Below are positions 8,188-18,956 of a stretch of 64,000 bases of DNA, one piece after another. The notes beneath the pieces are model-generated. The model worked only from the letters and a program-made list of their open reading frames with translations. It did not search any database and was not told where the DNA came from. The stretch lies in contig NC_018708.1 in NCBI RefSeq assembly GCF_000302535.1, forward strand, positions 2,294,001 to 2,358,000. The letters are read 5' to 3'. Source of the DNA: Acidovorax sp. KKS102. Lineage in GTDB: Bacteria; Pseudomonadota; Gammaproteobacteria; Burkholderiales; Burkholderiaceae_C. Positions within the stretch are counted from its first letter, which is position 1; each line of letters starts with the position of its first letter. Position numbers and translations under genes: made by a program.

Positions 8188-9492
8188 TCAGCCCGTGGCT
8201 GCGATCAGGATCGCGCGGAAGTCGTTGACGTTGGTGCCCGTGGGCCCAGTGATCACGGCATCGCCCAGCGCGCAAAAAAAGGTGTGGGCGTCGTGCGCGT
8301 CCAGCGCGGCGGTGGCGTGTTGGCACAGCACGGCAGCGCGCTCCAGCGTGTCGGGCGTGGCAATGGCGCCAGCCACGGGCTCCAGGCCGTCGATGCCGTC
8401 GGTGTCGCCAGCCAAGGCGTACACGCCGGGCAAGCCCTTGAGCGACAGGGCCATAGACAGCAGGCATTCCACATTGCGCCCGCCGCGCCCTGGGGTTGGC
8501 ATGGGTTGCCGGGGGGCGGGTGCGCGCAGGGTGACGGTGCTTTCGCCGCCGCTCAGCAGCACGCGGTGCAGCGGCGACGGGGCCTTGGCGGCGTAGCGAG
8601 CGACACCGGCCAGCACCGTGCCCATGTCGCGGGCTTCGCCCTCCAGTGCGTCGCCGAGCAGCGTGGGCTCGATGCCCGCCTGGCGCGCCACCTGGGCGGC
8701 TGCCTGCAGGGCCAGGTCGGGCGTGGCAATGACGTGGGTGGTGATGGGGCCCAGCCGGGTGTCGCCGGGCTTGATGCTTTCGCTGGCGGCAGTGTCCAGT
8801 GCGGCCGTTACGGCGGGCGGCAGCGCAATGCGGTAGCGCTGCAAGATGGCCAGCGTCTGTGCGCGGGTGGTCGGGTCGGCCACAGTGGGGCCAGACGCCA
8901 CGTCCAGCGGGTCGTCGCCAGGCACGTCCGACATCACCAGGTTGACCACGCGGGCGGGGCCGCACGCCAGCGCCAGCCGCCCGCCCTTGATGGCCGACAG
9001 GTGGCGCCGCACGCAGTTCATCTCGCTAATACTGGCGCCACTGCGCAGCAGGGCCTGGTTGAGGGCCTGCTTGTCGGGCAGCGTGATGCCTGGCAGAGGC
9101 AAGGGCAGCAGTGCCGAGCCTCCGCCCGACCACAGGCCGATCACCAGGTCGTCTGCCGTGAGACTTTCCACCGCTTTCAACATCTGTTGCGCGGCTGTCA
9201 GGCCCGCCGCATCGGGCACAGGGTGGGCGGCTTCCAGCACGCGGATGTGCTGACAGGCGGCAGCATGTCCATACCGCGTGACCACCACGCCCGATAGCGG
9301 CGTGGGCCAGTGGGCCTCCAGCACCTGCGCCATCTGGGCGGACGCCTTGCCCGCGCCGATCACCACCGTGCGGCCCCGGGGCGGAGCGGGCAGGTGCGGC
9401 GGCAGGCATACGGCGGGCTGGGCCGAGGCGATGGCAGCATCGAACATGCTGCGCAGCCAGTGGCGGGCCTGGGTGTCGATGTGTGGGGTCAT
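8188..9492 (-). CDS. ttuD: Glycerate 2-kinase / hydroxypyruvate reductase-type protein (TtuD, MOFRL family)
   Basis: A 434-residue enzyme of the GckA/TtuD family. Seen are the N-terminal VVIGAGKAS, the glycine-rich GLWSGGGSALLPLPLPGI, MSDVPGDDPLDVASGPT, and the C-terminal MOFRL region with LLSGGEST, GRGGRNVECLLS and GDTDGIDG. The family was first named hydroxypyruvate reductase in tartrate clusters but is now regarded as glycerate 2-kinase, making 2-phosphoglycerate from D-glycerate. The start at 9492 (MTPHIDTQ) is fixed by the family N-terminus; no strong ribosome site is visible. It lies 41 nt after ttuC and 73 nt before the Bug receptor gene, on one strand, consistent with one operon for tartrate/glycerate use. 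Confidence 0.9.
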   Translation of the reverse strand: MTPHIDTQARHWLRSMFDAAIASAQPAVCLPPHLPAPPRGRTVVIGAGKASAQMAQVLEAHWPTPLSGVVVTRYGHAAACQHIRVLEAAHPVPDAAGLTAAQQMLKAVESLTADDLVIGLWSGGGSALLPLPLPGITLPDKQALNQALLRSGASISEMNCVRRHLSAIKGGRLALACGPARVVNLVMSDVPGDDPLDVASGPTVADPTTRAQTLAILQRYRIALPPAVTAALDTAASESIKPGDTRLGPITTHVIATPDLALQAAAQVARQAGIEPTLLGDALEGEARDMGTVLAGVARYAAKAPSPLHRVLLSGGESTVTLRAPAPRQPMPTPGRGGRNVECLLSMALSLKGLPGVYALAGDTDGIDGLEPVAGAIATPDTLERAAVLCQHATAALDAHDAHTFFCALGDAVITGPTGTNVNDFRAILIAATG

Positions 9493-9533
9493 CGGGTCGT
9501 GAGGCAGGGCGAAGTGCGTGGGGGCTACGCGAC

Positions 9534-10622
9534 TCAGGCTGCCTTTTGCAGCGGTGCGCTGCCGATCAGCGCGCACACGGCGTCGGTCACCTGCGCCGTG
9601 GTGGCCGTGCCGCCCAAGTCGCGGGTGTGCAGGGCGGGGTTGGCGGTGACCTGTTCGATGGCCTGCATCACGGCGCGGGCGGCGTCGGCCTCGCCCAGGT
9701 GCTCCAGCAGCATCACCACCGACCAGAAGGTGCCGATGGGGTTGGCCAGGCCCTTGCCCATGATGTCGAATGCCGAGCCGTGGATGGGCTCGAACATGCT
9801 GGGGTAGCGGCGCTCGGGGTCGATGTTGCCGGTGGGCGCAATGCCCAGGCTGCCCGCCAGTGCGGCGGCCAGATCGCTGAGGATGTCGGCATGCAGGTTG
9901 GTGGCAACGATGGTGTCGAGCGTGGCGGGGCGGTTGACCATGCGGGCCGTGGCGGCGTCCACCAGCTCCTTGTCCCACTTCACGTCGGGGAACTCGGTGG
10001 CCACCTGCGCGGCGATCTCGTCCCACATCACCATCGCGTGGCGCTGGGCGTTGCTCTTGGTGATGACGGTGAGCAGCTTGCGGGGGCGCGACTGCGCCAG
10101 GCGGAAGGCAAAACGCAGGATGCGTTCCACCCCCACGCGGGTCATGATGGACACGTCGGTGGCCGCCTCGATCGGATGGCCTTGGTGCACACGGCCGCCC
10201 ACGCCGGAGTATTCGCCCTCGGAGTTTTCGCGCACGATGACCCAGTCCAGGTCCTTGGGGGTGCAGCGCTTCAGGGGCGCGTCAATGCCCGGCAGGATGC
10301 GCGTGGGCCGCACGTTGGCGTACTGATCGAAGCCCTGGCAGATCTTGAGGCGCAGGCCCCACAGCGTGATGTGGTCGGGAATGTCCGGGTCGCCCGCCGA
10401 GCCGAACAAGATGGCGTCCTTGCCGCGCAAGACATCGAGCCCATCGGCCGGCATCATCACGCCGTGGGCGCGGTACCAGTCGCCGCCCCAGCCGAAGTTC
10501 TCGAACTGGAACTGCAGGCCCGTGTGGCGGGCGGCCAGGGCTTCGAGCACGCGTTGGCCGGCGGGAATCACTTCTTTGCCGATGCCGTCTCCGGGGATGG
10601 TGGCGATTTGGTAGGTTTTCAT
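9534..10622 (-). CDS. ttuC: Tartrate dehydrogenase/decarboxylase TtuC
   Basis: A 362-residue NAD-dependent beta-decarboxylating dehydrogenase of the isocitrate/isopropylmalate dehydrogenase family. Motifs include the start TYQIATIPGDGIGKEV, the substrate loop VIVRENSEGEYSGVGGR (arginine and serine region), the catalytic lysine/aspartate region (ITKSNAQ, HADILSDLAAAL) and the NAD loop EPIHGSAFDIMGKG. The GEYSGVGG form is typical of tartrate dehydrogenases rather than LeuB. The enzyme converts tartrate to oxaloglycolate and on to glycerate, feeding TtuD. It heads the minus-strand operon ttuC-ttuD-Bug and is divergent from the LysR gene at 10789, its likely regulator. Confidence 0.92.
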   Translation of the reverse strand: MKTYQIATIPGDGIGKEVIPAGQRVLEALAARHTGLQFQFENFGWGGDWYRAHGVMMPADGLDVLRGKDAILFGSAGDPDIPDHITLWGLRLKICQGFDQYANVRPTRILPGIDAPLKRCTPKDLDWVIVRENSEGEYSGVGGRVHQGHPIEAATDVSIMTRVGVERILRFAFRLAQSRPRKLLTVITKSNAQRHAMVMWDEIAAQVATEFPDVKWDKELVDAATARMVNRPATLDTIVATNLHADILSDLAAALAGSLGIAPTGNIDPERRYPSMFEPIHGSAFDIMGKGLANPIGTFWSVVMLLEHLGEADAARAVMQAIEQVTANPALHTRDLGGTATTAQVTDAVCALIGSAPLQKAA

Positions 10623-10788
10623 GAAGGTCTCTGATCTTGGTGCGTGAAAGCGTCGGGGAAGGCCTGTGGGGATGCCGGGCCGCGAAAAACGGGTGGAACA
10701 AAACAGTGAGAGCGACTGTAGGCATCCGCTCGTTGTAAAAACGGCGGCCAAGTGAATCCATCGTTAACCTGCAGTTGATAATGCCGCG

Positions 10789-11763
10789 ATGAGCTCCACC
10801 ATCCAGCCCGCAGAACTGGGTTTCTTTTCGGCACTGGCCGCCAGCCCCAGTCTGAGCGCCGCTGGGCGTGAAATGGGCGTCACCACCGCCGCCGTGAGCA
10901 AACACCTGGCGCAGATGGAAAAGCGCCTGGGTGTGGTGCTCATCAACCGCACTACACGCCGCATGGGCCTCACGCCCGAGGGGGAGTTGCTGCTGGAGCA
11001 CGCGCGCCGCATCCTGCGCGAGATCGACGCGCTGGACGAACTCATCGTGCAGTCCAAGGCCAGCCCCAAGGGCCTGCTGCGCGTGAATGCCACGCTGGGT
11101 TTTGGCCGCATGCACATCGCCCCCGTGATCTCGGACTTTGTGCGCCAGTACCCCGAGGTGGATGTGCAACTGCAGCTATCGGTGCACCCGCCGCCGATCA
11201 CCGACGACGCTTACGACGTGTGCGTGCGTTTTGGCGAGCCGCCCGATGGCCGCGTGGTTGCCCGCCGCATGGCCCCCAACCGGCGTGTGCTGTGCGCCGC
11301 ACCCGCCTACCTGGCGCAGCACGGCAGGCCTCGTGTGCCGCGCGACCTGATGGAGCACCAGTGCATCGGCATCCGCCAGGGCGACGAGGCCTACGGCCTG
11401 TGGCGCCTGACCACCGGGCGTGGCAGCAAGGCGCACACCGAGTCGATCAAGATCACCGGCAACCTCACCACCAACGACGGCGAGATTGCCGTGTTGTGGG
11501 CGCTGCAGGGCCACGGCATCGTGATGCGCGCCGAGTGGGACGTGAACCGCCACCTTACCCAGGGCCTGCTGGAGCCCGTGCTACCGCAGTACCACACGCC
11601 TGCGGCCGACATCTATGCGGTGTATCCGCAGCGGCACCAGTTTTCGACGCGGGTGCAGGCTTTTGTGGGGTTCCTGGCCGAGGCGTTGGCCGCGTCAGGC
11701 ACGCTGGCAGGTGTGGGCGTGGGTGGCCGCACGGACAAGCGGCGCGCCGTGCGTGTTTCTTGA
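10789..11763 (+). CDS. LysR-family regulator, TtuA-like
   Basis: A 324-residue LysR protein with the helix-turn-helix in the first ~65 residues (FFSALAASPSLSAAGREMGV, TTAAVSKHLAQMEKRLG) and a periplasmic-binding-like effector domain from about residue 95 (GLLRVNATLGFGRMHI). It is divergent from ttuC across 166 bp. LysR regulators normally bind between themselves and the divergent target, so it is the probable tartrate-responsive activator of ttuC-ttuD-Bug (inference). The C-terminal ~20 residues after LAASGT are low-complexity and basic (GGRTDKRRAVRV) and may be a poorly conserved tail. Confidence 0.9.
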   Translation: MSSTIQPAELGFFSALAASPSLSAAGREMGVTTAAVSKHLAQMEKRLGVVLINRTTRRMGLTPEGELLLEHARRILREIDALDELIVQSKASPKGLLRVNATLGFGRMHIAPVISDFVRQYPEVDVQLQLSVHPPPITDDAYDVCVRFGEPPDGRVVARRMAPNRRVLCAAPAYLAQHGRPRVPRDLMEHQCIGIRQGDEAYGLWRLTTGRGSKAHTESIKITGNLTTNDGEIAVLWALQGHGIVMRAEWDVNRHLTQGLLEPVLPQYHTPAADIYAVYPQRHQFSTRVQAFVGFLAEALAASGTLAGVGVGGRTDKRRAVRVS

Positions 11764-11892
11764 TCTGGTGGGTGGCGCAGGTGCTGCTGCCGGGTTAGGG
11801 TGTTGGCGAGGCGGGTTCTGATTCCTGTGGTCCCTCTGGTGCTCTTCAGTCTGCCGACTTTTCCCTTGCTTTGATCGTCCCTGTTTTTGTAC

Positions 11893-12480
11893 ATGAAAAC
11901 CTTGTTGCCGCTCATCCCCCCGCTGTTGGTTGCCCTGTTGGCCGGGCCTGCGCAGGCCGCCGATTCGCAGGTGGCCGCCGATTGGTCCCTGTCCGCCGAT
12001 GGCGCCTATGTGCTGGACCAGCGCGCCGGCCTGGCCTGGCCGCGCTGTGTGGAGGGCATGCAGTGGAACGGCAAGACCTGCACCGGCCAGCCCCTGCTGC
12101 TGGACCGGGCCGAGGCCACGGCCCTGGCCTCTGAGCGCTGGAAGGCCGAGGGCGTGGGCTGGCGCATTCCGCGCGCGGCCGAGTTGCAGCGGCTGGTGGA
12201 CAAGTCGCTGTCGCCCCCGGGCCTCAACCCCATCCTGTTTCCGGCGGCGCCGGGCCAGTGGCACTGGTCGTCTACCGCCAACGTGAGTGCGCCCAGCGTC
12301 AACCAGTACACCTACGGCAACATCGCCCAGGGCCGCGCGGGCGATGGCGCACGGCAGGCCGCCATGATCAATGGCTGGGCGGTGAACCTGTCCACCGGCG
12401 AGGCGCGCGGCGATGCCGCGCGGGCCAGCAAGCTGCCGGTGCGGCTGGTGCGACCGATGCCGGTGGGGGCCGCCAAATAG
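11893..12480 (+). CDS. Exported DUF1566 (Lcl-like) domain protein
   Basis: A 195-residue protein with a signal peptide (KTLLPLIPPLLVALLAG, cleavage near AQAAD). The rest matches the DUF1566/Lcl C-terminal fold: LSADGAYVLDQRAGLAWPRC, VGWRIPRAAELQRLVD, WHWSSTANVS and a final KLPVRLVRP. These proteins are extracytoplasmic with a C-type-lectin-like look and unknown role. ATG 11893 is preferred over the in-frame TTG two codons upstream because the signal peptide begins there. It does not appear to share an operon with its neighbours. Confidence 0.8.
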   Translation: MKTLLPLIPPLLVALLAGPAQAADSQVAADWSLSADGAYVLDQRAGLAWPRCVEGMQWNGKTCTGQPLLLDRAEATALASERWKAEGVGWRIPRAAELQRLVDKSLSPPGLNPILFPAAPGQWHWSSTANVSAPSVNQYTYGNIAQGRAGDGARQAAMINGWAVNLSTGEARGDAARASKLPVRLVRPMPVGAAK

Positions 12481-12535
12481 GCGATCGCCCCGCTGCAGCC
12501 GCATCCGGCAGGACAGGGCGGGGCGGCAGGGCGCT

Positions 12536-12937
12536 TCAAGCGGCCTGTGGTTGTGCGTCGGCCGCTGCAAACACCTCGCGTGCCGCGGCCAGTCCGTTGA
12601 GCGCGGCCGGAAAGCCCGCGTACACCGCCATCTGCATCAGCACCTCCACGATCTCTTCGCGGGTGACACCCACGTTCAGCGCGGCCTGCAAATGCACCTT
12701 GAGTTGGGGTGTGGCGTTGCCCAGCGCGGTCAGTGCGGCAATCACCGCGATCTCGCGGCTGCGCAGGTCCAACCCAGGGCGCGAGTAGATGTCGCCAAAC
12801 GGAAACTCGATGAGGTAGCGGGCAAAGTCGGGGGCAATGTCGGCCAGGCTGGCGACGACACGCTCACCCGCGTGGCCGTCGATTTCGCGCAGCTTGGCGA
12901 GGCCCTGGAGATAGCGGGGTTGGGTTTCGGGGGACAT
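12536..12937 (-). CDS. Carboxymuconolactone decarboxylase family protein
   Basis: A 133-residue protein of the CMD/AhpD superfamily: RSREIAVIAALTALGN, then LKVHLQAALNVGVTREEI and VLMQMAVYAGFPAALNGLAA. The AhpD CxxC pair is absent, so it is the decarboxylase-like rather than the peroxidase-like form. The start at 12937 has AAGGAAG five nt upstream. Its first 74 nt overlap the 3' end of the merR gene in another frame, which suggests translational coupling. The pair is probably controlled by the MerR protein and handles a small reactive metabolite (inference). Confidence 0.85.
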   Translation of the reverse strand: MSPETQPRYLQGLAKLREIDGHAGERVVASLADIAPDFARYLIEFPFGDIYSRPGLDLRSREIAVIAALTALGNATPQLKVHLQAALNVGVTREEIVEVLMQMAVYAGFPAALNGLAAAREVFAAADAQPQAA

Positions 12938-13343
12938 GGGAGCTTCCTTGGTGGGTGGACGACGGGGTGGGTCGAAGGGAAGCTTCCAGGCCCCGGTAGT
13001 GCGCGATCTTGGCTTGCAGGGCCTGTGCGGCTTGCTGCATGGCGGTGATCGTTGCCAGCACCTGCGCCAGGTGCTGTTCCAGCAACTGGCGCCGCTCGGG
13101 GGCGGTGGCGTTCCCTTCGCTGCGCAGCCGCGCAAAGGCCTGCATCTGCCCGATGGGCATCTGGGTCTCGCGCAGGCGCAGCAGGAATCCGATCCATTCC
13201 ATGTCCGACGCCGCATAACGGCGCTGGCCGCCGGGTGCACGCGCCACTGGCGCAATCAGCCCGGCGCGCTCGTAGTAGCGCAGGGTGTGTGCGGTGAGGC
13301 CTGTGCGCTTGGCGACTTCGGCAATGGTGAGGAGGGATGCCAT
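12864..13343 (-). CDS. MerR-family transcriptional regulator
   Basis: A 159-residue regulator: the winged helix (LLTIAEVAKRTGLTAHTLRYYERAGL) is followed by PGGQRRYAASDMEWIGFLLRLRETQMPI and a coiled dimerisation helix. It lacks the cysteine pattern of metal-sensing MerRs and fits the AdhR/NmlR-like group that senses aldehydes or electrophiles. The last ~25 residues are encoded in DNA that also encodes the start of the downstream decarboxylase-family gene, and look unconstrained. A canonical MerR promoter lies just upstream (13350-13381), so the operon is likely autoregulated by DNA untwisting. Confidence 0.88.
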   Translation of the reverse strand: MASLLTIAEVAKRTGLTAHTLRYYERAGLIAPVARAPGGQRRYAASDMEWIGFLLRLRETQMPIGQMQAFARLRSEGNATAPERRQLLEQHLAQVLATITAMQQAAQALQAKIAHYRGLEASLRPTPSSTHQGSSHVPRNPTPLSPGPRQAARNRRPRG

Positions 13344-13349
13344 GGGAAC

Positions 13350-13381
13350 GATTCTGAAAGTTGGAGCGCACTCTAAGTCAA
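13350..13381 (-). promoter_or_regulatory. MerR-type promoter/operator with 19-bp spacer
   Basis: On the minus strand TTGACT (-35) and CAGAAT (-10) are separated by 19 bp, the stretched spacing that MerR proteins require. The spacer holds a dyad, GAG-TGCG-CTC. It lies immediately upstream of the merR start at 13343. Confidence 0.75.
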
Positions 13382-13644
13382 GCGACACGTGCATGACTTT
13401 GGACTGAGTGTGTGAAAGCGTTTCTGGCCCGTAGCTGCGGCGCACTGCGTGCATCGTTCGCCCCAGTGAATGGGGGGCTGCGCATGGGTGGGCAGCCATT
13501 CACCGAGGGGACAGCGCGTTGGCGCAGCTTGGTCAAGAATGCAGGTTGGTAGTGGTGCAGCGCCGTTGAATACGGCACCCTTTCACCACACTGCGCGGTC
13601 CAGCGCGCAGGCCCTTTGTCCCATCTTCTACCTGCGAGTCCTCC
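13382..13644. other. Intergenic region between merR and the MDR gene
   Basis: No convincing gene. At 13466-13503 there is a hairpin with a 6-bp outer arm (GTGAAT/ATTCAC) and a 6-bp inner arm (GGCTGC/GCAGCC), not followed by a T run. The rest shows no clear feature. A promoter for the plus-strand gene at 13645 must lie here but is not evident. Confidence 0.5.
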
Positions 13645-14784
13645 ATGAACCCCTCCATCCCTACCACCGCGCTGCAATTGCGCTCGCTTGTGCAAGCCGA
13701 TGGCACCTTGCAGATCACCCTGGAGCCGACACCCGTGCCCACGCCAGGGCCTGACGAAGTGCTGATCCAGGTGCAGGCCACGCCCATCAACCCGTCGGAC
13801 ATCGGTCTGCTGCTGGGCCCAGCCGATTTGTCCACCGTGCAGGTCACGGGCACGGCCGAGCGGCCGGTGGCCACGGCGCGCATCCCGGAGCGCGCCATGC
13901 CAGGCATGGCGGCACGCCTGGGTCAGAGCATGCCGGTGGGCAACGAAGGCGCGGGCCTGGTGGTGGCTGCGGGTGCATCACCCGCCGCGCAGGCACTGCT
14001 GGGCCGCACGGTGGCGGTGATTGGTGGCGCCATGTATTCGCAATACCGCGCCATGCCGGCGGCGCAGTGCCTGCCGCTGCCCCCGGGCACCACGGCGGCC
14101 GAGGGGGCATCGTGCTTCGTCAACCCGCTGACGGCGCTGAGCATGGTGGAGACCATGAAGCGCGAAGGCCACACCGCGCTGGTGCACACCGCAGCAGCCA
14201 GCAACCTGGGCCAGATGCTGCTCAAGATTTGCCAGAAGGACGGCGTCGGCCTGGTCAATATCGTGCGCAAGCCCGAGCAGGCGGCGCTGCTGCGAGAACT
14301 GGGCGCCCAGTATGTGTGCGACAGCAGTGCGCCGAACTTCATGGCCGATCTGACCGACGCGCTGGCCGCCACGGGCGCCACCATTGCGTTTGATGCCACG
14401 GGCGGCGGCACGCTGGCCGGGCAGATCCTGCAGTGCATGGAGGCCGCCATCAACCGCAAGGCCAAGGAATACAGCCGTTACGGCTCGGCAGTGCACAAGC
14501 AGGTGTACCTGTACGGCCACCTGGACACGCGCCCGACCGAAGTGCACCGCACCTTTGGCATGGCCTGGGGCATGGGCGGGTGGCTGCTGTTTCCGTTTCT
14601 GCAGAAGATTGGCGACGAGGCGACACAGGCGCTGCGCCAGCGTGTGGCGGCCGAGCTGAAGACCACGTTCGCCAGCCACTACGCGCGCACCGTGTCGCTG
14701 GCGGGGGCGCTGAGCGCCGAGTCCATCGCGTTCTACGGCCCGCGCAATACCGGCGCCAAGGTGTTGATCGACCCGTCGCTGTAA
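13645..14784 (+). CDS. Medium-chain dehydrogenase/reductase (zinc-binding-like alcohol dehydrogenase superfamily)
   Basis: A 379-residue MDR-superfamily oxidoreductase. The GroES-like N-terminal domain shows DEVLIQVQATPINPSDIG (residues ~37-55) and VGNEGAGLVVAAG. The nucleotide-binding fold shows ALVHTAAASNLGQMLL and later ATIAFDATGGG. Catalytic zinc cysteines are lacking, so it is the quinone-oxidoreductase or enoyl-reductase type. A tail of ~130 residues after the Rossmann fold (HGDTRP-like YGHLDTRPTEVHR onward) matches a longer subgroup. Substrate unknown. A terminator follows at 14846. Confidence 0.85.
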   Translation: MNPSIPTTALQLRSLVQADGTLQITLEPTPVPTPGPDEVLIQVQATPINPSDIGLLLGPADLSTVQVTGTAERPVATARIPERAMPGMAARLGQSMPVGNEGAGLVVAAGASPAAQALLGRTVAVIGGAMYSQYRAMPAAQCLPLPPGTTAAEGASCFVNPLTALSMVETMKREGHTALVHTAAASNLGQMLLKICQKDGVGLVNIVRKPEQAALLRELGAQYVCDSSAPNFMADLTDALAATGATIAFDATGGGTLAGQILQCMEAAINRKAKEYSRYGSAVHKQVYLYGHLDTRPTEVHRTFGMAWGMGGWLLFPFLQKIGDEATQALRQRVAAELKTTFASHYARTVSLAGALSAESIAFYGPRNTGAKVLIDPSL

Positions 14785-14845
14785 GCGACGTTGCAGGGGC
14801 GCGCCTGGCGCCCCTGGGGGGCGCGGCTACACGGCAGGCACCAAC

Positions 14846-14874
14846 AAAAAGGGCTCCCAAAAGGAGCCCTTTTT
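14846..14874 (+). terminator. Rho-independent terminator
   Basis: A 12-bp stem (AAAAAGGGCTCC with GGAGCCCTTTTT) and a 5-nt loop, ending in a T run, 61 nt after the MDR gene stop. The A run on the left arm would let it act on minus-strand transcripts too, after the DUF4148 gene. Confidence 0.85.
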
Positions 14875-14999
14875 GCCTGCCCGCCCCTGCGGTTCAGTTA
14901 ACACTCCCCATGGCAGCAGCACCCGCACCGCGCGAAGTGCCACCGCCATGGGAAGTCCCGCAACTGCTTCAATCCAACCTAAGCAGTTGGTCTGCCAAA

Positions 15000-15293
15000 T
15001 TACATGGCGCTGAATTCGCCCGAAGGGATCTGGCCGGTGCGCACGGCTTCGGCAGCCTGTGCACGCACGGCAGCGCGGTCGGCGGTGGACTTGTAGGTCA
15101 CCACACGCGAGCCTGCGGGTTCCATGTTGTGGGTCTTGGCTTCCACTACAGCTTCGGCTTGCACTTCAGCGCGGGTGCGGTTGGTGTCGAACTTCAGGGC
15201 AAATTGCGAGCCATCGGCTTCATCGGCATGGGCGCCAAAGGCGGCGAAAGCGGCAACAGCGGCGACGGAGAGGAAACGGGCGGTCTTGTTCAT
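15000..15293 (-). CDS. DUF4148 domain-containing exported protein
   Basis: A 97-residue protein: signal peptide (MNKTARFLSVAAVAAFAAFG, cleavage after AHA) followed by the DUF4148 pattern TRAEVQAEAVVEAKTHN and STADRAAVRAQAAEAVRTG. The family is abundant in Burkholderiales, is exported to the periplasm, and has no known function. AAGGA upstream of the ATG at 15293 supports the start. It stands alone, divergent from tex. Confidence 0.88.
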   Translation of the reverse strand: MNKTARFLSVAAVAAFAAFGAHADEADGSQFALKFDTNRTRAEVQAEAVVEAKTHNMEPAGSRVVTYKSTADRAAVRAQAAEAVRTGQIPSGEFSAM

Positions 15294-15568
15294 GATGAAA
15301 ATCCTTAAAAGCTAAAAAAAGCGTCTCAAAAAAGCCGGGTCAAAAACCATTCCTGAACCGGGTTCGGTGAGTCGCCTTGCGGGTTCGGCTCATCGATGGG
15401 ATGAACTGTACGCCGATGGTGTTCAGGGAAAAACCACTCAGTCGTAAACTAACTGTTCCAGTATTGAGAACAATCCGCCGCCCCGTCTCCGGGCTGCCAA
15501 ACCGCCTGTGGCAAACTCGCGCGCTTCGCTTTTTTGTTTGACCGAGTTTCAGAGAGTCCGCCCCACCC

Positions 15569-17938
<2,370 letters not shown>

Positions 17939-18025
17939 CGCAGCCCGCTGTGCCGCCGGTGGTTTTTTGGCCGTGCAGGGGCCCATAATCGCCAGCACCT
18001 GAACCAACCACCGGCGCCGTACCCC

Positions 18026-18856
18026 ATGGAGTTGAACGCACTGCTGGCCCAACCTGTGGCACTGCCCAGCCTTCCGCGCGCCGTGGCGCTGCTGATGAGC
18101 GAGCTGGCCCACGCTGAGCCCAGCCTGCGGCGCCTGAACCAGCTGTTTGGCACCGACCCGGCCCTGGCCGCGCGCCTGCTGGAGCTGGCCAATTCCCCCA
18201 CCTTCCAGCTGCCCGGGCAGATTGCGGGTATCCCCGAGGCGCTGGCGCTGCTGGGCACCGCACAGCTGCGCACACTGGTCACTTCGGCTCCGCTGGGCAC
18301 TACGTCACGCTCGGTGCCCGGGGTGAACATGCAGCAGTTCTGGCGTTACAGCCTCAACACCGCCAAGCTCGCGCGCTCGCTGGCGGGCATCGTCCACCAC
18401 AACCAGATCGCGGCGTATACCGCCGGTTTGCTGCATGCGCTGGGCGAGCTGGTGATCCACCTGGCCGACCCCGAGAAGGCCCAGTCGGTCAACACCCTGG
18501 TAGCGCCATTTGACCTGCGCCGCGACAAGATCGAGCAGCGCATCTTTGGCTACAGCTATGGCCAGGTCACCGCGGGCTGCGCGCGCCGCTGGCAACTGCC
18601 CGAGGTGGTGATTGATGCCCTGCAGCACCAGCATGCGCCGTTTGACAACAAGGTGTACGAACCCTTGGCAGGCGTGATCCACCTGGCCGCCTGGCGCGCC
18701 CGCGCCCGCGAGGCTGAGCTCAACGAGAAGGAGCTGGCAGTGTCCTTCCCCGGCGAAGTGGGGCTGGCCCTGGGGCTCGACATTGACATGGTGCTGCAGC
18801 AAGACCCCATCGACTGGACGGCCCGGCCGGAGGCGGCGGCGGACTTCATCGTCTAG
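18026..18856 (+). CDS. HDOD-domain protein
   Basis: A 276-residue protein with an HDOD domain across residues ~10-210: LPSLPRAVALLMSELA, TDPALAARLLELANSPTFQ, then the HD-like AAYTAGLLHALGELVIHLA. HDOD domains are non-catalytic relatives of HD phosphohydrolases and often act in c-di-GMP and stress signalling. No additional output domain is present. It is 87 nt after tex on the same strand. The role is unknown beyond signalling. Confidence 0.85.
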   Translation: MELNALLAQPVALPSLPRAVALLMSELAHAEPSLRRLNQLFGTDPALAARLLELANSPTFQLPGQIAGIPEALALLGTAQLRTLVTSAPLGTTSRSVPGVNMQQFWRYSLNTAKLARSLAGIVHHNQIAAYTAGLLHALGELVIHLADPEKAQSVNTLVAPFDLRRDKIEQRIFGYSYGQVTAGCARRWQLPEVVIDALQHQHAPFDNKVYEPLAGVIHLAAWRARAREAELNEKELAVSFPGEVGLALGLDIDMVLQQDPIDWTARPEAAADFIV

Positions 18857-18956
18857 CAGCCCGGTAGCGGGTCAGGCGGTTGCCATGGGGAGGGCGCTGC
18901 TGGGGCGGTCTACGGATTGACTGTGCTGCCCCAGCCGCTTTGCGACAATTGGCGCC

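Noticed and set aside
12742..13371. Third minus-strand frame across merR and the decarboxylase gene
   Set aside because: No conserved sequence; the merR and CMD frames explain the region.
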